Shown: one piece after another, positions 43,932 to 53,596 of the stretch
Layout of the letters: every line of letters begins with the position of its first letter
How positions within the stretch are numbered: the first letter of the stretch is position 1
Assembly: GCA_029449245.1 (NCBI GenBank)
Contig: JANATF010000009.1
Location: 1,612,001-1,676,000 of the forward strand
Length of the DNA: 64,000 bases
From: Mortierella alpina
Taxonomy: Eukaryota; Mortierellomycota; Mortierellomycetes; Mortierellales; Mortierellaceae
Direction of reading: 5' to 3'
The notes under the pieces: model-generated
Databases searched by the model: none
The model's input: only the letters and a program-made list of their open reading frames with translations
What the model was told of the DNA's origin: nothing
Translations under genes and position numbers: made by a program

Positions 43932-44138
43932 ATGAGATTCAACGCGGTCATTTTATTTTGCGCGCTTGTAACAGCTGCATCTGTCAAGGCGGCGCCCGGC
44001 ACTACCACGGGTTTGGGACCAGCAGAATTCTGCTATGAAAACTCTCAATGTGCCTCAAACGTTTGCTGTAGCATTTATTGCTGTGCTGAGGGCGGCACGT
44101 GCTTGGACAGCGCCGAGGTGGTAGGCTGCCAATACTAG
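43932..44138 (+). CDS. Small secreted eight-cysteine peptide
   Basis: Single exon, 68 aa. Residues 1-21 are a signal peptide (MRFNAVILFCALVTAASVKA). The mature part has eight Cys in the order C-x5-C-x4-CC-x3-CC-x5-C-x8-C, a disulfide-dense layout like knottin or effector peptides. It is A+T-rich around it and sits between the minisatellite and repeat copy B, a typical place for fungal effector-like genes. No family recognised; it differs from the six-Cys peptide at 13472. Confidence 0.65.
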   Translation: MRFNAVILFCALVTAASVKAAPGTTTGLGPAEFCYENSQCASNVCCSIYCCAEGGTCLDSAEVVGCQY

Positions 44139-44293
44139 ATTGCGTATATTCCGGCAAGAGAATGAAACATATAATATCGCCGGCTCAAACGGTCGCTAGA
44201 AGTCAAGTCCTTCTCTTGCTTCGCTTTTGCTTTACCCTCCGCTCTCGCATGTGCTTATTTCTTTGGGATTGGAGGTTGTTCATAGTCCAACAT

Positions 44294-44594
44294 ACTCAGA
44301 CTGCACTTTAGACAATTGGGTGCCTTACAAATGCTATAGCAATGGAAACAGACGGCAACAGCAAGCTGTTCCAGGGTTCATCATACTCAAAGCTCTCGTG
44401 GTCCGCGAATGGGGCTGAGAACCAGAACACAGGTCAACGGTACTCTGTTAACTCAGCGCACTCACAAAAAAGCAACGTGTGAACACCTCCAACAATGCAT
44501 ACTTTGTGCAGCCGTGGCAATCAAACTAGTGCAGCGACCCTGTTTTCAGAAGGCGGTTTTTGTCTGGCCGTCTGTGAAGAAAGCAAGCCTTTGT
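44294..44594. repeat. Dispersed 300-bp repeat, copy B
   Basis: Second copy of the repeat at 40534-40842, same orientation, about 3.76 kb away, with scattered substitutions and small indels. Confidence 0.85.
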
Positions 44595-44967
44595 GTTTAA
44601 TGTGAACTAGTGTTCCAAGATGGGGATGAATGGATGGATGTTATTTTAAAATCTGTGCAGCGCGAGTGCTCACTGTTCGGACTGTGCGGGCATTCTTGGA
44701 CTGCCCTTGAGAACTGGAGCGACTCCAAATGATGACGCGCTCAAAAAGAGTTCCTAAATGACAGATGATGAGGGTTCAAGGGACCTTTATTCCAGAAGAA
44801 CATACATAGCTTATATGACATATGTGAGAGGTATGTACACAAGAAAGATGTACACGAGAGCGGCATGACTTTGGTAATCAGATGGGTGTGCATCACGGAA
44901 GAGTAGGATAAGATACAAATACAACTCAGTGCGACTCGATCTCTCGTCTTGTAGCTTCCACACTTCC
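44595..44967. other. 3' flank of the LRR-like gene
   Basis: No gene seen. It contains the sequence GTTCCAAGATG also found after repeat copy A, so the repeat homology may extend across a short insertion. Confidence 0.4.
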
Positions 44968-46689
44968 TTAGTTCTCGCAGCCATGCTCGTCGCCGTCGCA
45001 GTCCAGATAGGTATTCGACAAACTAGGCCAATGGCTCTTCATCCAATCCTGCTCCTCCTGACCGATCTTGTGCGCAAAGTGCTTGATCTCAAAGGCTTCA
45101 AGTTGCGTCAGTCCCTCCAGCAACCCAAGTCCGCCATTGGCCAAGGTAAAATCCGTAAACCCCAACACGCCACGAACGCCATTGCGAAGATGCAGCACCC
45201 TCAGGTTGTGAAACCCGCCGAGTCGGTTCATGAATGCATCTCTAGTGGAGACTGCAGCCTTGCCAGGTTGAATCGAGATCTTGAGAACTCGCAGAGTCTC
45301 GGAACACACCCAAGGAACCGCCTTGCGCCTTGCCATGCTGGGCTTGAAGTAATAATCCCTCCTTGCGTTCGCATGTTCGTGCAACGAGACCAGCTCTTGC
45401 AGTCGAGGCGCTCTTAAAAACAGAGCAAGAACATCGGACGCGTCAAGTCCACGGTGCGGCAAGATCACTTTCTCCAACGTGGCTGCATGTTTGACAATCG
45501 CTGCACTGGAGTGCGGTCCAAAGTTGGGCGCACTGATCTTGATAGATCGCCAGTTAAAGCCTCGAGATGCGTCCTGCTGCTGTTGCACGGCATCCTTTGA
45601 CAAAGACGACGTCATGCCTGCTGAGATTGCTCTTGTCACTCTTGTGTCTGTCACAGCGTCGGCCCAGAGAAGACTAGCGATTTGAGGGTCCTTGAGTTCG
45701 GAGTCGTCGCACTTTATCTCGAGTTCATCCAGCTGCGGACAGGTTTTCCTTAACATTGCGCCCATATGTGCGGGATCTATGAGCGATAGACCACCCAAGA
45801 ATGCGATGGATTTTAAACCCTGCAGCCGGTCAAGGAGGCGAGAAACCACAGGCTCCGGGGTCGAGAGGATGCTGGCATGAAGTCCGAGCCTTTTGATAGC
45901 AACTGGGCTAGTCATGCATGGGGCGTACGGGTACACGGGCAACTTGTCGTCGCCGGGACATATGGAAAAGTCCAATGTAAGTTCCGATACATGTCCTGGA
46001 AGAGAGTCCAGCAATAGAGCCACTGTTTTCGAGTAGGTTGGAGTCTTATTATATCCGCTGATGCTCAGGGTCTGCAAATTGTGAAGTGAGCTTATGGATG
46101 CCCCCAGCATCGGATGGTGTAGGAGCGTGAGGTCGACTTCCACTGATGTGAGGAGCGGGCTTGAGGCAATGAGGCAAAGGACAGCGGTGTCCCACTGTAG
46201 AGAGTATGGGTTTCCGAAAAGAAGGCTGTCTTCGTTGAACGGATGCTCGTCATAGCCCCACCACCGCAAGCTTATCCGGCGCAGCTCTGTTCTCATCAGC
46301 ACAAATGGGGCATCCTGCGTGCATGAAGGGGTGGGCAGGAGTGCGCCGACGAGCGCCGACAGTGCGTGATGAGAGCCGGTGGTAAAGGACCGGATGTGAG
46401 GTTTGTGAGTCCTCAGGGCGGTGAGTGCGTCCGCGCTGGTGAGGAGCATCTCGCCTGCCTTGTCCATGACAATGATATCGGTCCAGAAGCACGGGCTGGT
46501 GAAGAAGATGCGAACTGCAGCAGGAAAGTCTGAGTTCATAGCCTCGAGGAATGTGCTGGTAGGAGAGGCAAGATGCGCGGGTAGGTCAGAGGTCAGTGCA
46601 GCATCGATGTGTTTGCTGGAGGTGGGGCTCGCGTCAGAGTCCATCGTACCGACAGGCGTGCTGGGCGAGCAGCCCATGCTGCACTCCAT
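44968..46689 (-). CDS. LRR-like (F-box/LRR type) protein
   Basis: Single exon, 573 aa from the ATG at 46689 (MECSMGCSPS), the first ATG downstream of a TATA box at 46851-46844. Leucine-rich, irregular repeats run through most of the length (LRRISLRWWG, LLTSVEVDLTLLHH, LHNLQTLSISGYN, VSELTLDFS, CPQLDELEIKCDD, LRVLHLRNG, LTQLEAFEIKHF), the pattern of the variable LRR solenoids of fungal F-box/LRR proteins, which are very numerous in Mortierellaceae. I cannot see a clear F-box at the N-terminus, so SCF membership is only suspected. The C-terminus ends DCDGDEHGCEN. Confidence 0.75.
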   Translation of the reverse strand: MECSMGCSPSTPVGTMDSDASPTSSKHIDAALTSDLPAHLASPTSTFLEAMNSDFPAAVRIFFTSPCFWTDIIVMDKAGEMLLTSADALTALRTHKPHIRSFTTGSHHALSALVGALLPTPSCTQDAPFVLMRTELRRISLRWWGYDEHPFNEDSLLFGNPYSLQWDTAVLCLIASSPLLTSVEVDLTLLHHPMLGASISSLHNLQTLSISGYNKTPTYSKTVALLLDSLPGHVSELTLDFSICPGDDKLPVYPYAPCMTSPVAIKRLGLHASILSTPEPVVSRLLDRLQGLKSIAFLGGLSLIDPAHMGAMLRKTCPQLDELEIKCDDSELKDPQIASLLWADAVTDTRVTRAISAGMTSSLSKDAVQQQQDASRGFNWRSIKISAPNFGPHSSAAIVKHAATLEKVILPHRGLDASDVLALFLRAPRLQELVSLHEHANARRDYYFKPSMARRKAVPWVCSETLRVLKISIQPGKAAVSTRDAFMNRLGGFHNLRVLHLRNGVRGVLGFTDFTLANGGLGLLEGLTQLEAFEIKHFAHKIGQEEQDWMKSHWPSLSNTYLDCDGDEHGCEN

Positions 46690-46756
46690 CGCGAGCCTTG
46701 CTTGTAGAAGAGTCTGTCGTATCGGCCTGTTGGTGCTGCTGTGCAAATGGTGCAAA

Positions 46757-46810
46757 GGCGAAAGAGAGCGAAAAGAAAGAAAAGAGCGAAAAGAAAGAAA
46801 AGAGCGAAAG
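46757..46810. repeat. Purine-rich 18-bp tandem repeat
   Basis: About three tandem copies of GCGAAAAGAAAGAAAAGA in the leader of the LRR-like gene. Confidence 0.85.
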
Positions 46811-46843
46811 AGTAGTTTGGCGGCAAAGGGCGGGAAAGCCAAA

Positions 46844-46851
46844 TATTTATA
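46844..46851 (-). promoter_or_regulatory. TATA box of the LRR-like gene
   Basis: TATAAATA on the minus strand, 155 bases before the ATG. Confidence 0.75.
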
Positions 46852-47860
46852 CTATGGGCTGGTGAAAAATAGAGTTAGTGTACGTGGTTCAGTGTCGATG
46901 GTCTGCTCGTTCTTTTGCTACCTACTCTCCCTCTACCCTCCTCCTCGAGGGCTTGATACACCCATGGTCGACATGGGAGCTCCTGTGGCATCTGACAAGC
47001 TTAAGCTCGCGGCTGATGTCAAGAGCGGTATGGATCCAGCAGCAGGGCTGGCGTATTGGTGGTGATGGTGTTTGGCTGGAAGCTACGTGTCTAGGGAGCG
47101 AGCACAATACGGCTCGGCTCAAAGTGGGGCGAGGCCCCAGCAATGGCAATCCCTACGGCTGTATAAGGATCCCTTGACTTGATAGTGAACCCTCACGTGA
47201 ATCAAATGCAGTTCAGGTTCACACGCTCTTCAGTGCCATTGACAGCAACGGTCTTGATGGTTTTGTTCATGAGATCGATCGATCCGGCGGGCGCGTGCCT
47301 GGCGAACTTGGTGAGAACATTAAATACCTATACTCGTCTGCTCAAAACCTATGTTCTGCACGCATTATCTTCCTCCTCGTCGGCTGTGGCCCTTCATGCA
47401 ACTGCCCACGCCCGTTCCTGCGTTCCCAATCATCAACACTGGCAGTATGTATGGCTTGTTGCGGTCAAACTTGGGACAGTTCACACCATATCTAATCTCT
47501 TTGGCATCAGGCCAGGAGGGAAGAAGCCGCAGTCTTCAGAATCACTGATGAATGTGCTTACTACGCAGCCTGAAGATGGGATTATCCGAATCATCATTGA
47601 CATGCTGCAGGTAATAGCTTGCCCTTTACATATGCCCTATGCCCTGAACAAAACTACCTATGTCCACTTGATCCAAAGCCAGCTCGGTTGACACTCCGTG
47701 CGGATCATTAGTCACCACATTTTTGTCCAATGATCAGACCAAACAAGACGACGACAATCAAGCCACTACCAAAGACCCTGAAGTGTCATCAACCCTAGAG
47801 AACCTACCTCAAGTCATAACACCTTCCCACAAGATCCAGCCCCTATAGACACCGCCGGTA
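46852..47860. other. Interval without a firm gene
   Basis: An open frame at 47179-47691 (+) contains RSIDPAGACLANLVRTLNTYTRLLKTY, which looks protein-like, but I cannot connect it to a start signal or a family. Possibly part of the decayed gene that follows. Confidence 0.3.
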
Positions 47861-48411
47861 TATCTTGGGACGAGACAAACCAAGTTTCTACCGCAAGCTC
47901 GGAGACCATTGAAAGATCTTTTCTTCGAACGCAAGACGAGTACCTGACGGCTGTTGTGATTCCGACAGCGGGAGCCATGTCAAGCGCCGGGGAAACTACC
48001 GAAGGAGCCAAAGCAACTCTGCTTTTTCCGGGACCCCAAATCCTTATGAAGCGAGCTCACAATATCACTGATGAACATAGAAATCAAGAAAGATTCTTAG
48101 CGAGGCAGAGACAGCCATCGATGGCTTCATGATGCAAAGACTGAATCTGTCGTCGTTGTTGCTTGGAGCTGCAATCGAGCGCCCCATGCCAGCGGAAGAC
48201 CGCGAAAGGCAAATTTTGGAATGTCTCCACAATTCCAAATGCTAAGAACAAAACTGCTCTGATTGTTAAGTTGTGGCGCTACACCGAAAGCATTATCGAT
48301 TGCGCTGGACGTCCTTCGGCGGTGCATCGTAAAGTTTCATACTCAAGGGCCATTGGAAGACTTGCTCGACATCATGGCCAAGGACGTAGTTCCTCGGGTA
48401 GACGGTGAGTA
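47861..48411 (+). pseudogene. Degraded coding region, unknown family
   Basis: Protein-like runs appear in successive frames: SSETIERSFLRTQDEYLTAV and TEGAKATLLFPGPQILM, then SEAETAIDGFMMQRLNLSS with AAIERPMPAEDRERQILECL, then NKTALIVKLWRYTESIIDCA, then QGPLEDLLDIMAKDVVPRV ending at a possible donor GTGAGT. Each change of frame lacks a clear intron, so this is most likely a mutated gene. Family not recognised. Confidence 0.35.
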
Positions 48412-48894
48412 TCATATTAATACTATGAAATAATTTAGGCGATTTCGCTTGCACTTTTATGAAGCATCTTGCACGAAGACTCCATCCTCCTTTTTCTTTG
48501 CAAAAAAAACCCAGCCAGAGAGGTAACTTAATGGTAGTTCACAGCGAAAACGATCTTGCCATTCATCTTAAACGATGGCTTTAATATGTAGACTACTTTA
48601 TTGGAGACTGCTGATCGAAGACTATGCAAGCATTGGGCAGTTGTGAGGTGAACTCGACGAAATGGCAACCTGACTCACAGAAAAGACGCGATCCATAGAT
48701 ATCTGCATCGTTGGTATAGTGACTCCGAGGATTTTTTGGAGCAACTAACCTCGATCCTGGTCAAGGCAGCATTGTAAAAGGAACCGGATGTGATTCGTAA
48801 GTTGAAATCGTCGAGAGAACATAACTGAAGCGAGGGCCTTCGGCCTTCTTTATACATGAAAAGCTGCCTTTCGGGAACCTTGCTGTTTATCCTG
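48412..48894. other. 3' flank of the Cys-heptad gene
   Basis: No gene is recognised. Confidence 0.4.
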
Positions 48895-51683
48895 CTAAGT
48901 TTTTTTTCTGCAGTGAGAGCAAAAAAGTCTCGCACAATCATGGCATTCATTCTTCTCCTGCTCACACTGACTGTTATTCGTTTGACACTCTTCATAGATA
49001 GTCCGATACTCAATCTTTTCCGTCTGGCAATTGCTGTTCTGCGCCTGACACTCAGTGTTGTTCATTCGCAATTGATTGTTGAGGTCCTGACATTTAGTTT
49101 TGTCCTCCTGACATTTAGTTTTGTCCTCCTGGCATTTGTCAAGGATTTGCTGGTACTCAATGTTCTTGTCTTGGCACTGAGTGAGGGTGGTATGGAGCTG
49201 ATCCTTGTCATTCTGGCATTCTGTGTACAGTTCCTGGTACATGGTGCGGTTGCCTTCAAGCTGTGCAATGGTCTCCTGGCATCTTTCCTTGTCAGACTGA
49301 CACCTGTCACTTTCAGTTTGGCACTGTGTGTTCTTGGCCTGGCATATATTATTGTTGACCTCGAGCTGAGTAATCTTATCCTGAAGTTGTTCTTTATCCG
49401 TTTGGCACGCGACTTTGTCCATTTGGCACTGGTCATTCTCCGCCTCCACTGCGGCCTTGTCAGTCTCGCACTGGGCAAGTGCCTCGGTGCTTGTAGTATT
49501 TGACAGACATGCTATCAGGCTTTCCGTGCACTGAGTTTCGTCCAGCCTGCATTGAGTATGTCTGTCCTGACAATTGGCATAGTTCGACTGACATTGTGTA
49601 TCTGCTGCCTGCCATTGCGTATTGCTTGCTTGGCACTCAGCAATGTTGGCCTGGCATTGAGAGTTGTTGGACTGGCACTGGGTAATCGTGGTCTCGCACT
49701 TCTGTTTATCGGATTGGCATTGAGCACCAGTCGTCTGGCATTGAGCGGTGTTAGCCTCACACTGAGCATAGTTGGTCTGACACTGGTCTTTCTCTGATTC
49801 ACACTGGGCCTTGTCTGTTTGACACTCTGTGTTCATCGTCTGGCAAAAAGCACTGCTGGCCTGGCACTGGGCATTGGTGGCCTCACACTGTGCTTTGTCA
49901 GACTGACATTGAATGTTGTTGGCTTGATTTTGGTTCTTGTCCACTTCACACTGAACATTCTTGCTCTCGAACGTTCTCTGTTCAGCCCTGCACTGGTCTC
50001 TCTCCTCCTGTATCTTGGCCTTGTCAGATTCACACTTGGCGAATTCTTGAGTAGTTGTGTTGTCCGACAGACAGTCTACCAAAGTAGTCGTACACTGCGT
50101 ATAATCCTCCTTGCACTGAGTACTCTCAGTCTGACACTGAGATATGTCAGATTGGCACTGAGAACTGGTTGCCTGGCATTGAGCGTTGTTGGACTGGCAC
50201 TGGGTAATCGTGGTCTCGCACTTCTGCTTATCGGACTGACATTGTGCACCGGTCGTTTGGCATTGAGTGTTGTTGGCCTCACACTGAGCATTGTTGATCT
50301 GACACTGGTCTTTCTCTGATTCACACTGGACATTGTCTGTTTGACACTGAGTATTCATCGTTTGGCAAAAAGTACTGTTGGCCTGGCACTGGGCATTGGT
50401 GGCCTCACACTGTGCTTTGTCAGATTGACACTGCACCTTGTCGGATTGGCACTGAGAATTGTTTGCATGGCATTGGGCATAGTCGGCTTGGTCATGAATC
50501 GTCCTGTTCAAGCAATCAACATTGTCGGCCTTGCAATTGATGATCTCCGCCTCCAGCTTGGCTTTGTCAGCCTCGCATATGGCAAGCCCTTGGGTGTTTG
50601 TGTTGTTCGACAGGCAATCTATCAAATCGTTGGTGCACTGAGTATCATCTGTCCGGCGCTGAGTATTTTCGGACTGGCAGAGTTCATTTTCGGCTTGGCA
50701 CTGGACGACGTCGGTCTGACAACTGGCGTTGTCAGATTGACATTGTGTATTAGTTGCTTGGCATTGAGCGTTGTTGGCCTGGCATTGTTGTTTGTCGGAT
50801 TGGCATTGCGTGTTGATTGTCTGACACTGTGCAATATTGGCCGCACACTGAGCTTTGTCCGATTGGCACCGAGCTTTGTCAGAATGGCATTGGGTGTTGT
50901 TAGCCTCGCAATGGCTCCTGTTCATCTCGCACTGGATCTTACTGTCCATGATGTCTCTTTTCTCGGCCGTGCATTGATCGATATCGACTTGGTATTGGTT
51001 CTTGTCACTTTCGTACTGCGTCTCCCTTCTCTCCCACTCCTCCTTTTCCGCCTTACAGCATTTGGCCATCTTGAGGGCCGCGTCTCGTTCCTTCTCGCAC
51101 CGAGATTTTTTGCTTGATTTTTGCACCCCTGCAGATGAAGATCTTGAAGAGATATTCTCGCTTTTGTCAGCGCTCGGCTTATAATAGCATTAAGTAGTTT
51201 AATGTCTGCAGACTGTTGTCCCGTGGGCTTGATGATGTATGCAAGGGCTGACTCCAAGCCAGCGATATCGCGATGCAGTTTCAGCAAGGCACGTTCAGCT
51301 TTACACGAGGGATGACGGCGATGACGGTGCTTGTTGTGGCCCCAACGCGCCACATTGTTGGCGATTCCTTGAGAGACGGGAGCGATCTCAGAGACTCTAT
51401 CTAAGACGGACAATGTACGACTGCTGCTGTCGCCACTGAGATGTGAAATAAGTATCACCTTTTTTTCTCGTTTTCATCGACCATTGCTTGTAGGCACCCA
51501 GTCACTTTACATTTTGTTTACTTGTTGTAATGCGTCGATCTCCGTGGCGGTGATATCGTCGGAAGTATCTTGAACTGGACCATGTTGAGTGGTTAGAGTG
51601 GAGTCTACACCAGCCGATCCTGAAGCAATAGAGAGAAAGCATGCTATTGCCAAGAGTAGCAACGCGACAGTTTGGTTCATCAT
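48895..51683 (-). CDS. Secreted Cys-heptad repeat protein
   Basis: Exon 1 (51683-51511) encodes a signal peptide (core VALLLLAIACFLSIASGSAG). A GTAAAG...CTCAG intron leads to exon 2 from 51435. The frame must change between exon 2 and the main body; a 53-base intron 51213-51161 (weak donor GTCTGC, branch-like GCTGAC, acceptor AAAAG) closes it and gives about 886 aa, but an indel is possible. The last 743 residues repeat the heptad x-Q-C-Q-S/A-D/N-K/N; about 84 are Cys, spaced exactly 7 apart over long runs. Other heptad positions are polar, so this is not an ordinary hydrophobic coiled coil. Three diverged junctions (CLSNNTNTQG-like) divide it into blocks. The end has CHDC and CSHC, a possible metal site. 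A secreted, disulfide- or metal-linked fibre is my best guess. Confidence 0.75.
49648..49911. repeat. Internal duplication in the Cys-heptad gene, copy 1
   Basis: Closely matches 50172-50434 at an offset of 522 bases (174 codons), beyond the general heptad periodicity. It marks a recent block duplication. Confidence 0.8.
50172..50434. repeat. Internal duplication in the Cys-heptad gene, copy 2
   Basis: Partner of 49648-49911. Encodes the same heptad order from QCQSDKAQCEATNAQCQ to QKCETTITQCQSNN. Confidence 0.8.
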
Positions 51684-52249
51684 TGACTTAGATATGTGGT
51701 ATAGCTGACTGAGAGTCGGCAAAACTGATCATTTTAAGCAACGAATGGTGCTATCGTAGGAATGATGAAGGTTAATAACATGCCATCTTTCACTTACATT
51801 TTTTGGGATGGAACGTAAGAGTATTACCACTCAAACAGCAAGATCGAGAGATCATAGGACATTTGCTGAAGATCCTTCCAACCATAGATGGCGAGTTATT
51901 ACTCAGATAGGAAAGGGAATATGATGATGTTGCAGTGGTGACACCATCCCTATCTGTACCACGTTGACCCCTTTATCCTTTTCTGTGCCTATCGCCATAT
52001 ATTCTTTAGTAAGAGAGCTTTTTGGTGTCCCTGCTATTGAACCTTTAGAAACAAACGCAAGCTACCCTTTAGGGAAGTCATTCTTGACGCACCGATCAGT
52101 ATGTGTTGATCTCGCATACAAAATACACACTATTCTTTCTGGGTCAACGACAAACAGAGCGTGAGCCTAACCAAACCTGGTGGAATTGGATGCCATTGGT
52201 AACAATTTCAGGAACATAATCTACTCCTACGATCTGTAACCCGCTGATC
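51684..52249. other. Upstream of the Cys-heptad gene
   Basis: Probable promoter region; no clear TATA box and no gene. Confidence 0.4.
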
Positions 52250-52525
52250 ATGGCGTTGGGTGCGCGATTCGGGACTCGTAACGGTCAAGGAGCACAAGAG
52301 AGCCTTGATCTTTTGCTGGATGCAACCATCCGGTGCTCTCTCGCCATATCCTCGGGAGCATTTTACGTAAGCTATAAGGCACACGATGTTGCTACGCGAC
52401 GAGGACGTGAGACGGCTAAAATTCTCAAGCGTGTTCATGATGACCTTGCCAAGGCAACCGGGAGAAATGCAAAGGGTCTCCGCACACTTTGGTCGGCGAC
52501 CGCGTCTGGGCTAAAAAGATGGTAG
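52250..52525 (+). CDS. Hypothetical 91-residue protein
   Basis: An open frame from the ATG at 52250 with an even, helix-forming composition (LDLLLDATIRCSLAISSGAF, then KAHDVATRRGRETAKILKRV). No signal peptide, domain or splice evidence. It could be a small soluble or membrane-bound protein or a chance frame. Confidence 0.3.
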   Translation: MALGARFGTRNGQGAQESLDLLLDATIRCSLAISSGAFYVSYKAHDVATRRGRETAKILKRVHDDLAKATGRNAKGLRTLWSATASGLKRW

Positions 52526-52840
52526 GATATAAGGACCGCCCAAAAAAGGAGAGAAACACACGCAGACTTTAATGCTTACATTCCCTCGCATCTCCCTTGG
52601 TCTGTTCACACCCCTCTCTCGCCCCTCTCTCCCGCGTCCTCGTTTCCGTGACAGATTGCCTCCGTCGAGTCCAACAACAGAAGGTAATGGTGATGTTCGG
52701 CTGCGGTCTCTTGACTTGAGAACGAGCAAGGCTATGTCATACACTCCGGGAGCAACTCAGCATCCCTTGCCAATCTGCCTGGTGGGTCTGAGCCTGGAGT
52801 CAAGGCAGCGGCCGACGACCAGTGTGAGGAAGCGATTCCT

Positions 52841-53004
52841 CCATTGTCCATGTTTGAAATCGGTGCTCGATTCTGTCCCATTCACCCCCCTCCCAATCTT
52901 TCTGCAGACCTGCCTTTCAGTCTTGAGGGACACTGGCTCAGGTTGAAGTTGCTGTTGTCACCGTTCAATCGCGACGACTTGTAGCATGCACATGCGAAAC
53001 TGAG
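52841..53004. repeat. Inverted repeat, left copy
   Basis: Reverse complement of 55240-55416 at roughly 85 percent by eye. On the minus strand it encodes SRLNGDNSNFNLSQCPSRLK, and the right copy on the plus strand encodes almost the same residues. The pair flanks the nuclease-like gene. Confidence 0.8.
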
Positions 53005-53035
53005 CGTTGGCTGGAGATGCAAAATTCTTTCCAAG

Positions 53036-53522
53036 AATGAGAGCGAGCAAGGCACCAGTGTCTGGTCCTGGAGAGCTCCAGTGGCCATGCTGCGATTGTG
53101 CGAGTAGTATGGGACTGGCCTGGGCTTGACACAACACGACGTGCCGATGACCGGTGTGCGAGATGACACGTATAGTCTCCACCCCGTCCATGCTTCTGAA
53201 GCTGGTGCTCAGTTCTATCTTCGAGACAACCTTCCTTTTCGCATGACCCTTATGTGAGAGCAGCGGATTCGTAGCTTGAAGAGCAAAATATTTATCAATT
53301 ATTGAGGGCGAGAAAGGCACCGTTGTCTGGTCCAGGGGCTCCAGTCGCCTATATTGCGATTAGGCGTAGTCGTATGGGCGTTGGCCTGGATTTGACACGA
53401 CACGACGTGCCGATGACCCGGTGTGCGGGATGACACGCATAGTCTCCACACAGTCCATGCTTCTGAAGCTGGTGCTCAGCTCTACTATCAAGATCACCCT
53501 GTTTTTCGCATAGTCTTTGGAC
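53036..53522. repeat. 265-bp tandem duplication
   Basis: 53036-53255 and 53301-53522 are diverged direct copies, offset 265 bases. On the minus strand both encode ELSTSFRSMDxVETxRVI, so the repeat may come from a coding sequence. A third, weaker match lies near 52845. Confidence 0.75.
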
Positions 53523-53596
53523 GCAAGATTGTCACTAGTACGAGCTGTCATTAACCATTACTTTTTTTTTCCAGTACCTATGGTAGCGGAACTTTT

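Noticed and set aside
48856-51117. Plus-strand hydrophobic open frames opposite the Cys-heptad gene
   Set aside because: Their LALxxxxLxL pattern is the complement of the QCQ heptads and has no independent start or membrane-protein logic.
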